From the IMG/VR virus record IMGVR_UViG_3300033388_003167, positions 1 to 41,906 of that record: a stretch of DNA of 41,906 nucleotides. One strand, written 5' to 3'. Below are positions 15,662 to 20,964 of this stretch, piece after piece. Each line of letters begins with the position of its first letter. Positions within the stretch are counted from its first letter, which is position 1. The position numbers and the translations under genes were made by a program. The stretch comes from a virus. Below the pieces are notes generated by a model. It was given only the letters and a program-made list of their open reading frames with translations, had not been told where the DNA came from and searched no databases.

Positions 15662-16102
15662 ATTCCCTCCCTGGGTCTTTTTGTTGGTCAGTTTATTTTC
15701 GGGGTGTAAGGGACACTTTTATTGTCATAATGTTGGGGGGTGAGGATCTCCCACGCTCCTGCTTGCTTTGCATAACCCCCCTCTTATTTACAGGCTGTCA
15801 GTTCCTTGCCAGTTATCCTTGTTTCTCAGGTTTACACAATGTATGTTACCGGACATTCCATAATCCCCGTTTTCCGCATGGTTAAGCCATTCTTGCTTTT
15901 CGCCATAATTATGAGTTGTGCGCTTCGCCAAATTTCCTCGATAACTATGTCAGTAACACTATATGCGGGGTACCCCTGTATCGTATGCACTAGCATACCT
16001 GCGTTGGGGTACCTAGCAGTGTCAGTAAAGATGTTTAGCTTAATCTGCTAGGGAGGCCGAGCACCACCCCTCCCGCACTAACACCCTTTCTTCCCTGCTC
16101 AC
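15662..16102. other. Low-density region with palindromes and a possible short gene
   Basis: These 440 bases lack an obvious well-started gene. They hold a perfect palindrome GGGGTACCCC (15967-15976), a second GGGGTACC at 16015-16022, and a hairpin GTATGC-ACTA-GCATAC (15983-15998). GGGAGG/CCTCCC arms lie at 16051-16056 and 16069-16074. A minus-strand frame is open from 16044 to 15832, and an antisense plus frame also exists. The site could be a control region for late transcription or a replication origin. Confidence 0.45.
15832..15996 (-). CDS. Possible short gene, weak start
   Basis: The frame from ATG at 15996 to TAA at 15832 encodes 54 residues (MLVHTIQGYPAYSVTDIVIE, then EIWRSAQLIIMAKSKNG). 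It looks protein-like. The open frame continues upstream to an ATT at 16044, giving KLNIFTDTARYPNAG before the ATG, but no standard start or ribosome site is found there. It may be a gene that lost its start, or use a rare start codon. It is antisense to an 81-codon plus-strand frame, which I do not accept. Confidence 0.35.
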   Translation of the reverse strand: MLVHTIQGYPAYSVTDIVIEEIWRSAQLIIMAKSKNGLTMRKTGIMECPVTYIV

Positions 16103-16276
16103 TTACTGCTCTTTCACGCCGTGTGCATGACTGCGTTCATGCTTGAGTATCAACGCATCCATAAACACTTCGACTTCGTCATCCTCATAGCCGTCAAGGT
16201 GATCTCTCTCATACTCCTCGATGTACGATCTCGGAGTATCCTGCTCTGAGTACAACCACCTGTTGATTCCAGTCAC
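16103..16276 (-). CDS. Small acidic protein
   Basis: This 57-residue protein starts at GTG 16276, overlapping the previous TGA as GTGA, with GGGAG and AAGG upstream. It reads GINRWLYSEQDTPRSYIEEY, ERDHLDGYEDDEVEVFMDAL, then ILKHERSHAHG. It is helical and strongly acidic in the middle, with a His-rich end. No family is recognised. The overlap makes translation with the zinc-ribbon gene likely. Confidence 0.65.
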   Translation of the reverse strand: MTGINRWLYSEQDTPRSYIEEYERDHLDGYEDDEVEVFMDALILKHERSHAHGVKEQ

Positions 16277-16527
16277 GCTACCTTCACTCCCTTAGACATG
16301 GGCGGTGGAAGACCCGGAACTTCAACTAGTGCATTCATCGGTTCCCCACCAAACTCAGTCACGTCTATGCCTTGAATCCAGTCCTTCCAGTGCATCCCCT
16401 CTTCTGCCTTACAAAAGTGGCAATCGTCCGGGATGGTTGACCTGAGACGATGTGGCATACCCAGGAAGTTCACCCAGGTGCTCCTTGCGCCGCACAGCGG
16501 GCAACGTGGTTGACCGTTTTCAGACAT
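16273..16527 (-). CDS. Small zinc-ribbon protein
   Basis: This 84-residue protein has CPLCG near residue 9 and CHFC near residue 36, a four-cysteine zinc ribbon. WKDWIQGIDVTEFGG and a Pro-rich end follow. The start ATG follows GGAAGGGG. A hairpin lies about 30 bases upstream of the start. It is coupled to the 57-residue gene. It could contact nucleic acid or protein through the ribbon; its function is unknown. Confidence 0.65.
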   Translation of the reverse strand: MSENGQPRCPLCGARSTWVNFLGMPHRLRSTIPDDCHFCKAEEGMHWKDWIQGIDVTEFGGEPMNALVEVPGLPPPMSKGVKVA

Positions 16528-16557
16528 GACAAACCCCTTCCATTGCTATTTTGGATA

Positions 16558-16582
16558 TAAAGAAACCCCGCGCTCGCGGGGT
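16558..16582 (-). terminator. Terminator-like hairpin
   Basis: On the minus strand ACCCCGCG-AG-CGCGGGGT forms an eight-base GC-rich stem followed by TTCTTT, a weaker tract than the others. It stands between a possible promoter (16595-16630) and the 84-residue zinc-ribbon gene. Confidence 0.6.
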
Positions 16583-16594
16583 CTTGAGATAACT

Positions 16595-16630
16595 GTCTAC
16601 GTTAATTATACCTTGTCAAGTAGACGTCTA
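16595..16630 (-). promoter_or_regulatory. Dyad with promoter-like hexamers
   Basis: GTCTAC (16595-16600) and GTAGAC (16620-16625) are inverted repeats 19 bases apart. TAGACGTCTA (16621-16630) is a perfect palindrome. Between them the minus strand reads TTGACA (16619-16614) and TATAAT (16610-16605), only three bases apart. They cannot serve one promoter, but TATAAT may be a -10 with a weak -35. The dyad looks like a regulator site. Confidence 0.4.
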
Positions 16631-16673
16631 TTAAAACACTAGCCTATCGGCGGGGGGGTTGCTGCGCAACAGA

Positions 16674-16700
16674 GAGAAACCGCCTCTGGGCCAGGCGGTT
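16674..16700 (-). terminator. Terminator-like hairpin
   Basis: On the minus strand AACCGCCT-GGCCCAG-AGGCGGTT is followed by TCTCTCT, a stem with a weak T tract. It lies after the 116-residue gene and just before the dyad region, so it likely ends the upstream early transcript. Confidence 0.55.
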
Positions 16701-16754
16701 GTAATAATCTAGAGGTACTTCTACTCCTCCCACACTATGATAACATATCTGTTG

Positions 16755-17105
16755 TCAAGCAGGCAAGTCTTGTGCCTTCTTGCGTTCTTCAAGCACACAT
16801 ATGGGGCAAAGGTTGCTGTCGTCAAGCGGCTCGTAAAACAAGCCGCAACGCGGGCACCTGCGCTCTGTCACATACAAGCCGTCGCTCCTGCGCTCAAGCC
16901 ACGAGGCGAGGCGGGCGAACGCGGGGTCGGCGCGGGCGAGGAGGCGGACTGCCCGGCGGCAGGGGATGTCGTTGGACACCGGCCCCCCCTTCTTCTTTCG
17001 CCTGACGGCATACGGCTCGACTGCCCTTGGCGAGCACATGGCAGCGTCGTTCAGCGCACCCACGATGCGCTTCAGCCTTATCCATCCCGTTTCAGTCTCA
17101 GTCAC
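16755..17105 (-). CDS. Zinc-ribbon protein, early region
   Basis: This 116-residue basic protein has an N-terminal helical part (MTETETGWIRLKRIVGALND), a central Arg-rich region, and a C-terminal zinc ribbon CPRCG-x13-CPIC at about residues 84-104. The start ATG overlaps the previous TGA as ATGA. The layout suggests nucleic-acid or protein binding. No known family is assigned. It is the last gene before the terminator and dyad block. Confidence 0.65.
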   Translation of the reverse strand: MTETETGWIRLKRIVGALNDAAMCSPRAVEPYAVRRKKKGGPVSNDIPCRRAVRLLARADPAFARLASWLERRSDGLYVTERRCPRCGLFYEPLDDSNLCPICVLEERKKAQDLPA

Positions 17106-17467
17106 GCTTCCCCCCTGTTAGTTGTCCTTTTCTCCGCACGTTTTGCCTTCTCGCGTTCCTTCACGCGACGCCTGACTTCTTCCACCTGCGTGTCACGGCA
17201 GTCGTAGCAACGCTTTGACCTGCCGGGATATCCCGATATATCCGCGCCGCAGTCGATGCAGTACCGCTTCTTCCTGTGGCGATCCAAGTACTTCCGGCGC
17301 TGTTCCCGCCAGCGCCTTCGCTGCTCCTCCTCTTCCGTTAAGACCCGTTCGCCGAGAAGCGCATGTACCCCGATAATCCACCTCGCGTCCTCCGGCGAAA
17401 TTCCCCGTGGAGCGGCGAAATAATGGCCGTTCACCGGCAAAAACTCAACTGGCGGGCTTGAGCTCAC
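17102..17467 (-). CDS. Zinc-ribbon protein with basic helices
   Basis: This 121-residue protein begins at GTG 17467, with GGAGG six bases upstream. It has a helical, Arg/Glu-rich middle (VLTEEEEQRRRWREQRRKYL), a zinc ribbon YCIDCGADISGYPGRSKRCYDC (residues about 69-90), and a charged helical tail. It overlaps the preceding gene by 23 bases. The ribbon with flanking basic helices is typical of small phage nucleic-acid binders; function is unproven. Confidence 0.65.
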   Translation of the reverse strand: MSSSPPVEFLPVNGHYFAAPRGISPEDARWIIGVHALLGERVLTEEEEQRRRWREQRRKYLDRHRKKRYCIDCGADISGYPGRSKRCYDCRDTQVEEVRRRVKEREKAKRAEKRTTNRGEA

Positions 17468-17672
17468 CTCTTACCTCCTCGATCATCGACACTGCCTCCC
17501 TCAATTCATCCACGCCGGGCCTTCCTTTGTATTCGGGACATTGTTCCGGTTCTGCCATTGATACTTCTTCCCAGCGTTCAATCATCGGACTCGTGCAAAG
17601 GAAAAAATGACCCACGGGCCAGCCGTACTCCTGAAAAAAATATAATTGGCAGACTTCACACAACCGCTTCAT
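17445..17672 (-). CDS. Small Cys-containing protein
   Basis: This 75-residue protein starts MKRLCEVCQLYFFQEYGWPV with SD GAGGAGG. It has FLCTSP and EQCPEYKGRPGV, four spaced cysteines that could bind metal, then a helix DELREAVSMIEEVRGEL. The last codons contain the segment ATGATCGAGGAGGTAAGAG. That segment is also the ribosome site for the next gene and is repeated near 17680-17700. Function unknown. Confidence 0.6.
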   Translation of the reverse strand: MKRLCEVCQLYFFQEYGWPVGHFFLCTSPMIERWEEVSMAEPEQCPEYKGRPGVDELREAVSMIEEVRGELKPAS

Positions 17673-17823
17673 CTCTCACCTCCTCGATCATCCCCATAAT
17701 CCGCGCAAATAACATCCATTCATCCTCGTGCGAAGAGCCGTCGCCAACCGTGAGTACGGCCTCCCTTGTCACGCTCGGCTCCAGCATATCCGTGACCACA
17801 ATTGCAATCTCGTACCTGTTCAC
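17656..17823 (-). CDS. Small hypothetical protein
   Basis: This 55-residue protein uses GTG at 17823, with GGAGGGAG upstream. It reads NRYEIAIVVTDMLEPSVTRE, AVLTVGDG, then WMLFARIMGMIEEVRDEAV. It has two strands and a helix, and no cysteines. Its first 104 bases overlap, in another frame, the end of the Cys-rich gene 17720-17950. The longer frame to 17913 has no ribosome site. No function can be given. Confidence 0.5.
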   Translation of the reverse strand: MNRYEIAIVVTDMLEPSVTREAVLTVGDGSSHEDEWMLFARIMGMIEEVRDEAVV

Positions 17824-17950
17824 CCGGATACTCCCTCCTCTCAAAATGCTCACAAGCTGGGTCGGTCTCCCTAACAAATCTGTTAACTTTCGGGCATTTG
17901 CGAACCACGTCATACGCGCTGGGGCCGTGGACGCAGTTGACGCAAGTCAT
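17720..17950 (-). CDS. Small Cys-rich protein, MTCVNC type
   Basis: This 76-residue frame starts MTCVNCVHGPSAYDVVRKCP, then KVNRFVRETDPACEHFERRE, typical of small phage proteins with CxxC, C and C-x-H metal ligands. The ATG overlaps the previous TGA as ATGA. After FERRE the frame runs on for ~30 residues (including CNCGHGY) over the start of the next gene, and this tail may be partly shadow. A stub of the same gene start is repeated at 18279-18311. Confidence 0.55.
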   Translation of the reverse strand: MTCVNCVHGPSAYDVVRKCPKVNRFVRETDPACEHFERREYPGEQVRDCNCGHGYAGAERDKGGRTHGWRRLFARG

Positions 17951-18261
17951 CGCTCCTCATCTTTGGCCGTTAGTAAACTAGCAACATCTTCTTTTAGTTT
18001 TTCCCATCGCACTGTTAATTTCTCCAATTTCTGCTCTAGTGTTTCAAGGGTCGTTTTGACATCAACGGTAGGTGCTGTTCCCCGTGGTGGACTACTGATC
18101 ATGATTGAATATTCATCATTCCCGCTAATAATCATGTAATCGTCACTAATAGCTACCTCGCGCCAACAATCCGAACTGTGTCTTTCCCTAATAGTCAGAT
18201 GTGAGGATTTGACATTGATCGAAGTTCCCTCATATAAAATTTTTGCATCTATTTGCGGCAC
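17947..18261 (-). CDS. Hypothetical protein with C-terminal coiled coil
   Basis: This 104-residue protein starts at GTG 18261, after AAGGGGTG; two further GTG codons lie just upstream. The first two-thirds is beta-rich (AKILYEGTSINVKSSHLTI, DDYMIISGNDEYSIMIS). The end is a coiled coil (LETLEQKLEKLTVRWEKLKE). Its ribosome-site segment of 17 bases is identical to that of gene 18308-18682. No family recognised. Confidence 0.6.
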   Translation of the reverse strand: MPQIDAKILYEGTSINVKSSHLTIRERHSSDCWREVAISDDYMIISGNDEYSIMISSPPRGTAPTVDVKTTLETLEQKLEKLTVRWEKLKEDVASLLTAKDEER

Positions 18262-18275
18262 TCTCACCACCCCTT
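18259..18275 (-). repeat. Repeated translation-initiation segment, copy 1
   Basis: The 17 bases AAGGGGTGGTGAGAGTG on the minus strand are identical to 18680-18696. Each copy carries the ribosome binding site and GTG start of a different gene. It marks one border of an apparent tandem duplication whose middle has diverged or been replaced. Confidence 0.8.
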
Positions 18276-18278
18276 AAA

Positions 18279-18311
18279 TTAATTGCCGATGACGCAGTTG
18301 ACGCAGGTCAT
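18279..18311 (-). pseudogene. Stub of a duplicated MTCVNC gene
   Basis: Ten codons MTCVNCVIGN then TAA begin in an ATGA overlap with the stop of gene 18308-18682. The first seven codons match the start of gene 17720-17950, including the same ATGA arrangement with its upstream gene. The DNA around GACGCAGTTGACGCA is shared by both places. The simplest reading is a truncated second copy left by duplication and deletion. Confidence 0.6.
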
Positions 18312-18682
18312 TCTTCGCAAGCCTCAACATGAGCAAGGTTACAGATTCTTTCCAAGTCGGCCACGCGTTCAAGTAGCCCTGCCAAAAAAGCAGAAAGCTT
18401 CTTCTGATCACTCATAACTTCCTCACTGATGTATTTCTCAATTGTCACCATCTCGGCACTCCCCCTCATATTACCCGCCTGGATTTGCGACACATTAATG
18501 CTTACAACTGGTCGATATTCCGATGCGATTTTCCGGTAATAATCCCTCCGCTTCTTCCGGCTACTTCTCTTGGGGAGTTCCCGTGCGCGACGCTTGTGCG
18601 CTTCAATGAGAACCTCCAAACCGTGTAGTTCGTGATTTGGGTGAACCGTTCCACAAACTGGGCAAATCTCTGGTCTTTTCAC
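18308..18682 (-). CDS. Zinc-finger-like protein with helical tail
   Basis: This 124-residue protein starts at GTG 18682 after AAGGGGTG. It has KRPEICPVCGTVHPNHELHG at the start, giving CxxC plus two His as likely metal ligands. A basic helix (RRARELPKRSSRKKRRDYY) and a C-terminal coiled segment ending CNLAHVEACEE follow. Nucleic-acid binding is plausible. It overlaps the membrane protein gene before it only through their ribosome site. Confidence 0.62.
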   Translation of the reverse strand: MKRPEICPVCGTVHPNHELHGLEVLIEAHKRRARELPKRSSRKKRRDYYRKIASEYRPVVSINVSQIQAGNMRGSAEMVTIEKYISEEVMSDQKKLSAFLAGLLERVADLERICNLAHVEACEE

Positions 18683-18696
18683 TCTCACCACCCCTT
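18680..18696 (-). repeat. Repeated translation-initiation segment, copy 2
   Basis: Identical to 18259-18275. It contains the ribosome site and GTG start of gene 18308-18682 and overlaps the 3' end of gene 18685-18894. Confidence 0.8.
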
Positions 18697-18894
18697 GTCC
18701 TTTTCTGTATTCTGCAATCCGAATCCCCGCCAGAACTCCATCTCATCGCGGGCGTTCTCGGCCTCGGCCCACGCTGCGGCTACGCCCACGAGCGCCCTGT
18801 CTCTTTCGCGCTCTACTTCCCGGCGGGCGACATGAGAACGGAGCGCCCACGAAAAAGCGGCGGCGGCGAAGAGTATCAAGCCAAGCTCGATCAT
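18685..18894 (-). CDS. Single-pass membrane protein with coiled coil
   Basis: This 69-residue protein has an N-terminal membrane helix (MIELGLILFAAAAFSWALRS), then a charged helix (VERERDRALVGVAAAWAEAE) facing in or out of the cell. The start overlaps the previous TGA as ATGA. The gene before it encodes another tiny single-pass protein, so the two may act as a pair. A spanin-like or membrane-anchored accessory role is possible but the pair lies in the early region, far from the lysis genes. Confidence 0.62.
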   Translation of the reverse strand: MIELGLILFAAAAFSWALRSHVARREVERERDRALVGVAAAWAEAENARDEMEFWRGFGLQNTEKDKGW

Positions 18895-18980
18895 CTGTTA
18901 CACCTCCAGTCATACCACGCCACGATCACAATGACGGCTACGAGCGCGGATACAGATAGGATTATGTTTACGTTGCTCAT
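18891..18980 (-). CDS. 29-residue membrane microprotein
   Basis: The frame has one of the best ribosome sites in the region (GAGGAGGGAGAC before ATG) and ends in an ATGA overlap with the next gene. It encodes MSNVNIILSVSALVAVIVIV followed by AWYDWRCNR, a single membrane helix with a basic end. Its start overlaps the stop of the Ala-rich gene. The strong site and overlaps on both sides support a real gene despite its size. Confidence 0.65.
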   Translation of the reverse strand: MSNVNIILSVSALVAVIVIVAWYDWRCNR

Positions 18981-19495
18981 GTCTCCCTCCTCAAATATCT
19001 CCTAATCATCAATACCTGACGCTCGTGGGCGGGGGCGATGTAGGCGGCGGAGACGGCGGCACAGGCGGCGGAGACGGCGGCGGCGAAGGCGGCGGAGACG
19101 GCGGCACGGGCGATGTAGGCGACGGCATGGGCGGCGGCGGTGCGGGCGGCGAGGTAAGCAACATTTAATTCCTCATCCGTTATCTCACCCTTTAGCCACC
19201 TGCGCTTTGCCCGTATGGCCTCCCAGCTACGCTTATCGGGTTCGCGCCCCGCCTTTACCTCAGCCTCCAGCGCGACCTCCGCAAATCTGCAGGCCAGTTC
19301 GTGCAGGTCGAGCTCGGGGATAAGCTCGGGGCGCAGAACCGCCCAGAGCTTGTCGATAGCGGGTATGTCCATGTCGAGGATGTCCAATGCCGTGACTGTC
19401 TCGCGCCCGGCGAACAGCTCAGTGACATAATCCCGAGTGTACGGCGGGTCACACGGCCCAAAAGACACTATCTGGTCAACCGTTACGCTATTCAT
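18977..19495 (-). CDS. Ala-rich phage protein, Imm5-like type
   Basis: This 172-residue protein has ALDILDMDIPAIDKLWAVLR, LHELACRFAEVALEAE, then WEAIRAKRRWLKGEITDEEL and a run of Ala-rich repeats (AAVSAAFAAAVSAACAAVSA) before HERQVLMIRRYLRRE. I recognise this plan from phage and bacterial proteins annotated as putative immunity (Imm5-like). Whether it confers immunity is unknown. The Ala repeats come from GC-rich DNA repeats at about 19028-19165. Its last 46 bases are duplicated at 19939-19986. Confidence 0.6.
   Translation of the reverse strand: MNSVTVDQIVSFGPCDPPYTRDYVTELFAGRETVTALDILDMDIPAIDKLWAVLRPELIPELDLHELACRFAEVALEAEVKAGREPDKRSWEAIRAKRRWLKGEITDEELNVAYLAARTAAAHAVAYIARAAVSAAFAAAVSAACAAVSAAYIAPAHERQVLMIRRYLRRET
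18986..19033. repeat. Duplicated 3' end of Ala-rich gene, copy 1
   Basis: This stretch matches 19939-19986 with a single mismatch over about 46 bases (19011 against 19964). Here it encodes the C-terminus HERQVLMIRRYLRRE and carries the AGGAGG site for the 29-residue membrane protein. Confidence 0.8.
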
Positions 19496-19934
19496 GTCTC
19501 CCTCTCCTCACTCTGTCATAAAGCACTATTGATCCCGCCGTGGCTACATTGAGACAAAATGCAGCACCGGGAATTTCAATTATCCTGTGACATTTCTCAA
19601 TCGCATAACCACTTAGCCCTTCATCTTCCGCGCCTAGCAGGTAGCAGGCCCGCTCCGGGTGTATGAATTTCGGAAGACTGACAGACTCGGGAACAATCTC
19701 CACGCCGACAAGCTGACAACCAAAAGGCAAGTGTTTTACAAGGTCATCAATATCGGAAAAGTGGAAAAGTGGTACATGATTGACCGCCTTGTTGGTATCA
19801 GTAGGCTGCCGTCGGTATCTCTTCCCCACGGTGAAAATATAGTCGGCTCCAAAGGCGTATGCCGACCGCCAAAGGGTGCCGATATTCGTTTCATTTTTAC
19901 TGTGGAATACACCGATGCCGAAGAAGCCTCTCAT
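19488..19934 (-). CDS. SpoU-family RNA 2'-O-methyltransferase
   Basis: This 148-residue protein has the three SPOUT motifs in order: FHSKNETNIGTLWRSAYAFG (motif 1), ACYLLGAEDEGLSGYAIEKC (motif 2) and IEIPGAAFCLNVATAGSIVL (motif 3, the knot). The family methylates 2'-OH of tRNA or rRNA using SAM, as a dimer. At 148 residues it is a bare catalytic domain, like TrmL. The ribosome site AGGAGG lies inside a DNA segment duplicated from the Ala-rich gene. A phage copy may protect or alter host tRNA. Confidence 0.88.
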   Translation of the reverse strand: MRGFFGIGVFHSKNETNIGTLWRSAYAFGADYIFTVGKRYRRQPTDTNKAVNHVPLFHFSDIDDLVKHLPFGCQLVGVEIVPESVSLPKFIHPERACYLLGAEDEGLSGYAIEKCHRIIEIPGAAFCLNVATAGSIVLYDRVRRGRHE

Positions 19935-19938
19935 CTTT

Positions 19939-20028
19939 CCTCCTCAAATATCTCCTAATCATCGATACCTGACGCTCGTGGGCGGCGGAGACGGTGGCGG
20001 CATCAGCCGGAGCAGCAGACGGGGGCCA
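19939..20028 (-). pseudogene. Remnant of a second Ala-rich gene
   Basis: The minus strand reads SAAPADAATVSAAHERQVSM, then IRRYLRRK, the same ending as the Ala-rich protein 18977-19495, but it has no start and a stop lies just upstream. DNA identity is about 46 of 47 bases at 19939-19986. The remnant now supplies the ribosome site of the RNA methyltransferase. It marks the scar of a duplication or recombination event that inserted or exchanged genes here. Confidence 0.65.
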
Positions 20029-20352
20029 TCATGTGGCCCCTCTCCTCAGCACCAATTTCGCCTCGCAGAGAGCGCAGAGCTCATCCTTGCCTACCAGACA
20101 AACAGCAGGCCGGCCACATGAGCAGGTCGCCTCCTCTGGCATCACATGCGGCTGCAGCGGTTCGCCCTGCCAGATGACCATGCCGCTGCCCTTGCATGTC
20201 TTGCATTCATACTCGCCCTCGCCTTCGCACCAGCCGCATTCATGCTCGGCTTCGCACTTACTGCAAATGCACTCGCCGGACCCTTGGCAGCACTCACATT
20301 CGATGACACCAGCACCGCCGCAGTCGGCGCAAGGAACCTTGAACAAGGTCAT
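20029..20352 (-). CDS. DnaJ-type zinc-finger protein without J domain
   Basis: This 107-residue protein is nearly all CxxCxGxG-like repeats: CADCGGAGV, CECCQGSGE, CSKCEAEHE, CGWCEGEGE, CKTCKGSGM, then CSCGRPAVC and CALCEAK. It resembles the central zinc domain of DnaJ, binding probably two or three zinc ions, but lacks the J and substrate domains. SD GAGGGGGA precedes the ATG. Small phage proteins of this kind are common but uncharacterised. Confidence 0.75.
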   Translation of the reverse strand: MTLFKVPCADCGGAGVIECECCQGSGECICSKCEAEHECGWCEGEGEYECKTCKGSGMVIWQGEPLQPHVMPEEATCSCGRPAVCLVGKDELCALCEAKLVLRRGAT

Positions 20353-20371
20353 ATGCTCCCCCTCACATTAC

Positions 20372-20545
20372 TTATCGCCAAGTGATGTAAACCGTATCGG
20401 TACACTCATTTGGGTTTCCCTCTCGCGCACTTTCCTCCCTGTCGCACTCCTCCAAATCGCAAACATACCAATGCGTCAGCCCTTCTCCCGCGACGTGGCG
20501 GTGTGGACAGCCTTCACACTTTTCGTCGGGGTTTATATCACGCAC
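20372..20545 (-). CDS. Small Cys-rich protein
   Basis: This 57-residue protein begins at GTG 20545 with AAGGGG upstream. It reads RDINPDEKCEGCPHRHVAGE, LTHWYVCDLEECDREES, then NPNECTDTVYITWR. Six cysteines and two or three His could hold one or two metals. It is likely cotranslated with the DnaJ-type gene, with a short spacer. Function unknown. Confidence 0.68.
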   Translation of the reverse strand: MRDINPDEKCEGCPHRHVAGEGLTHWYVCDLEECDREESAREGNPNECTDTVYITWR

Positions 20546-20563
20546 CTTATCCCCTTAACGCTT

Positions 20564-20788
20564 TCATGTAATGTTGGACGCACCACCTTGTCGATAGCTC
20601 GTACCCCAAAAGCGGTGCAGCTCCACCTTGTCGGGGTTGACTATTACCTCGCTCCCATCCTCCATGTAGATGTGTAGCCAGTTGTCCATGCGAAACCCTG
20701 TAATGTTCCGAAGAACTGTGATGTGGCCGCTCTCAAAGTAGATTTTCCGCAAGCTCTCCCTAACCATGTGGCTATCTTCTGTGCTCAT
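20564..20788 (-). CDS. Small hypothetical protein
   Basis: The ATG at 20788 has an excellent site (AAGGAGGTC), so I use it rather than the longer frame to 20902. The 74 residues start MSTEDSHMVRESLRKIYFES and include WLHIYMEDGSEVIVNPDKVE, two strands. It overlaps the zinc-ribbon gene before it as ATGA. A small beta-sheet regulator or adaptor is conceivable; no family is recognised. Confidence 0.65.
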   Translation of the reverse strand: MSTEDSHMVRESLRKIYFESGHITVLRNITGFRMDNWLHIYMEDGSEVIVNPDKVELHRFWGTSYRQGGASNIT

Positions 20789-20964
20789 ATTGACCTCCTT
20801 ATAGACGACTGCCCTCTCCCCAATGCAAGAATGCGAACGCTCTTGAACGGACCAACAGAAAACCGTCCGTGACATCTCAGGCACTCGTAAAGATTGCCCC
20901 ATACCAATTCACGGCCTGACGTACTGCCGCAGTAGGGACATTCAATTCCACGTGCTTTTTTCAT
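20785..20964 (-). CDS. Small zinc-ribbon protein
   Basis: The start is ATG 20964 with AAGGA upstream; the longer frame to 21000 lies in the preceding gene. The 59 residues read KKARGIECPYCGSTSGREL, then YECLRCHGRFSVG: a classic four-Cys zinc ribbon (CPYCG...CLRCH). A basic tail follows. It overlaps both neighbours by four bases. Likely a nucleic-acid or protein binder of unknown target. Confidence 0.68.
   Translation of the reverse strand: MKKARGIECPYCGSTSGRELVWGNLYECLRCHGRFSVGPFKSVRILALGRGQSSIRRSI

Noticed and set aside
15806-16051. Plus-strand frame of 81 codons
   Set aside because: It is antisense to a more protein-like minus frame, has no ribosome site, and all nearby genes are on the other strand.
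19013-19165. GGCGGCGGAGACGG repeats as a non-coding element
   Set aside because: They encode the Ala-rich part of a gene with a clear start and conserved N-terminal domain.
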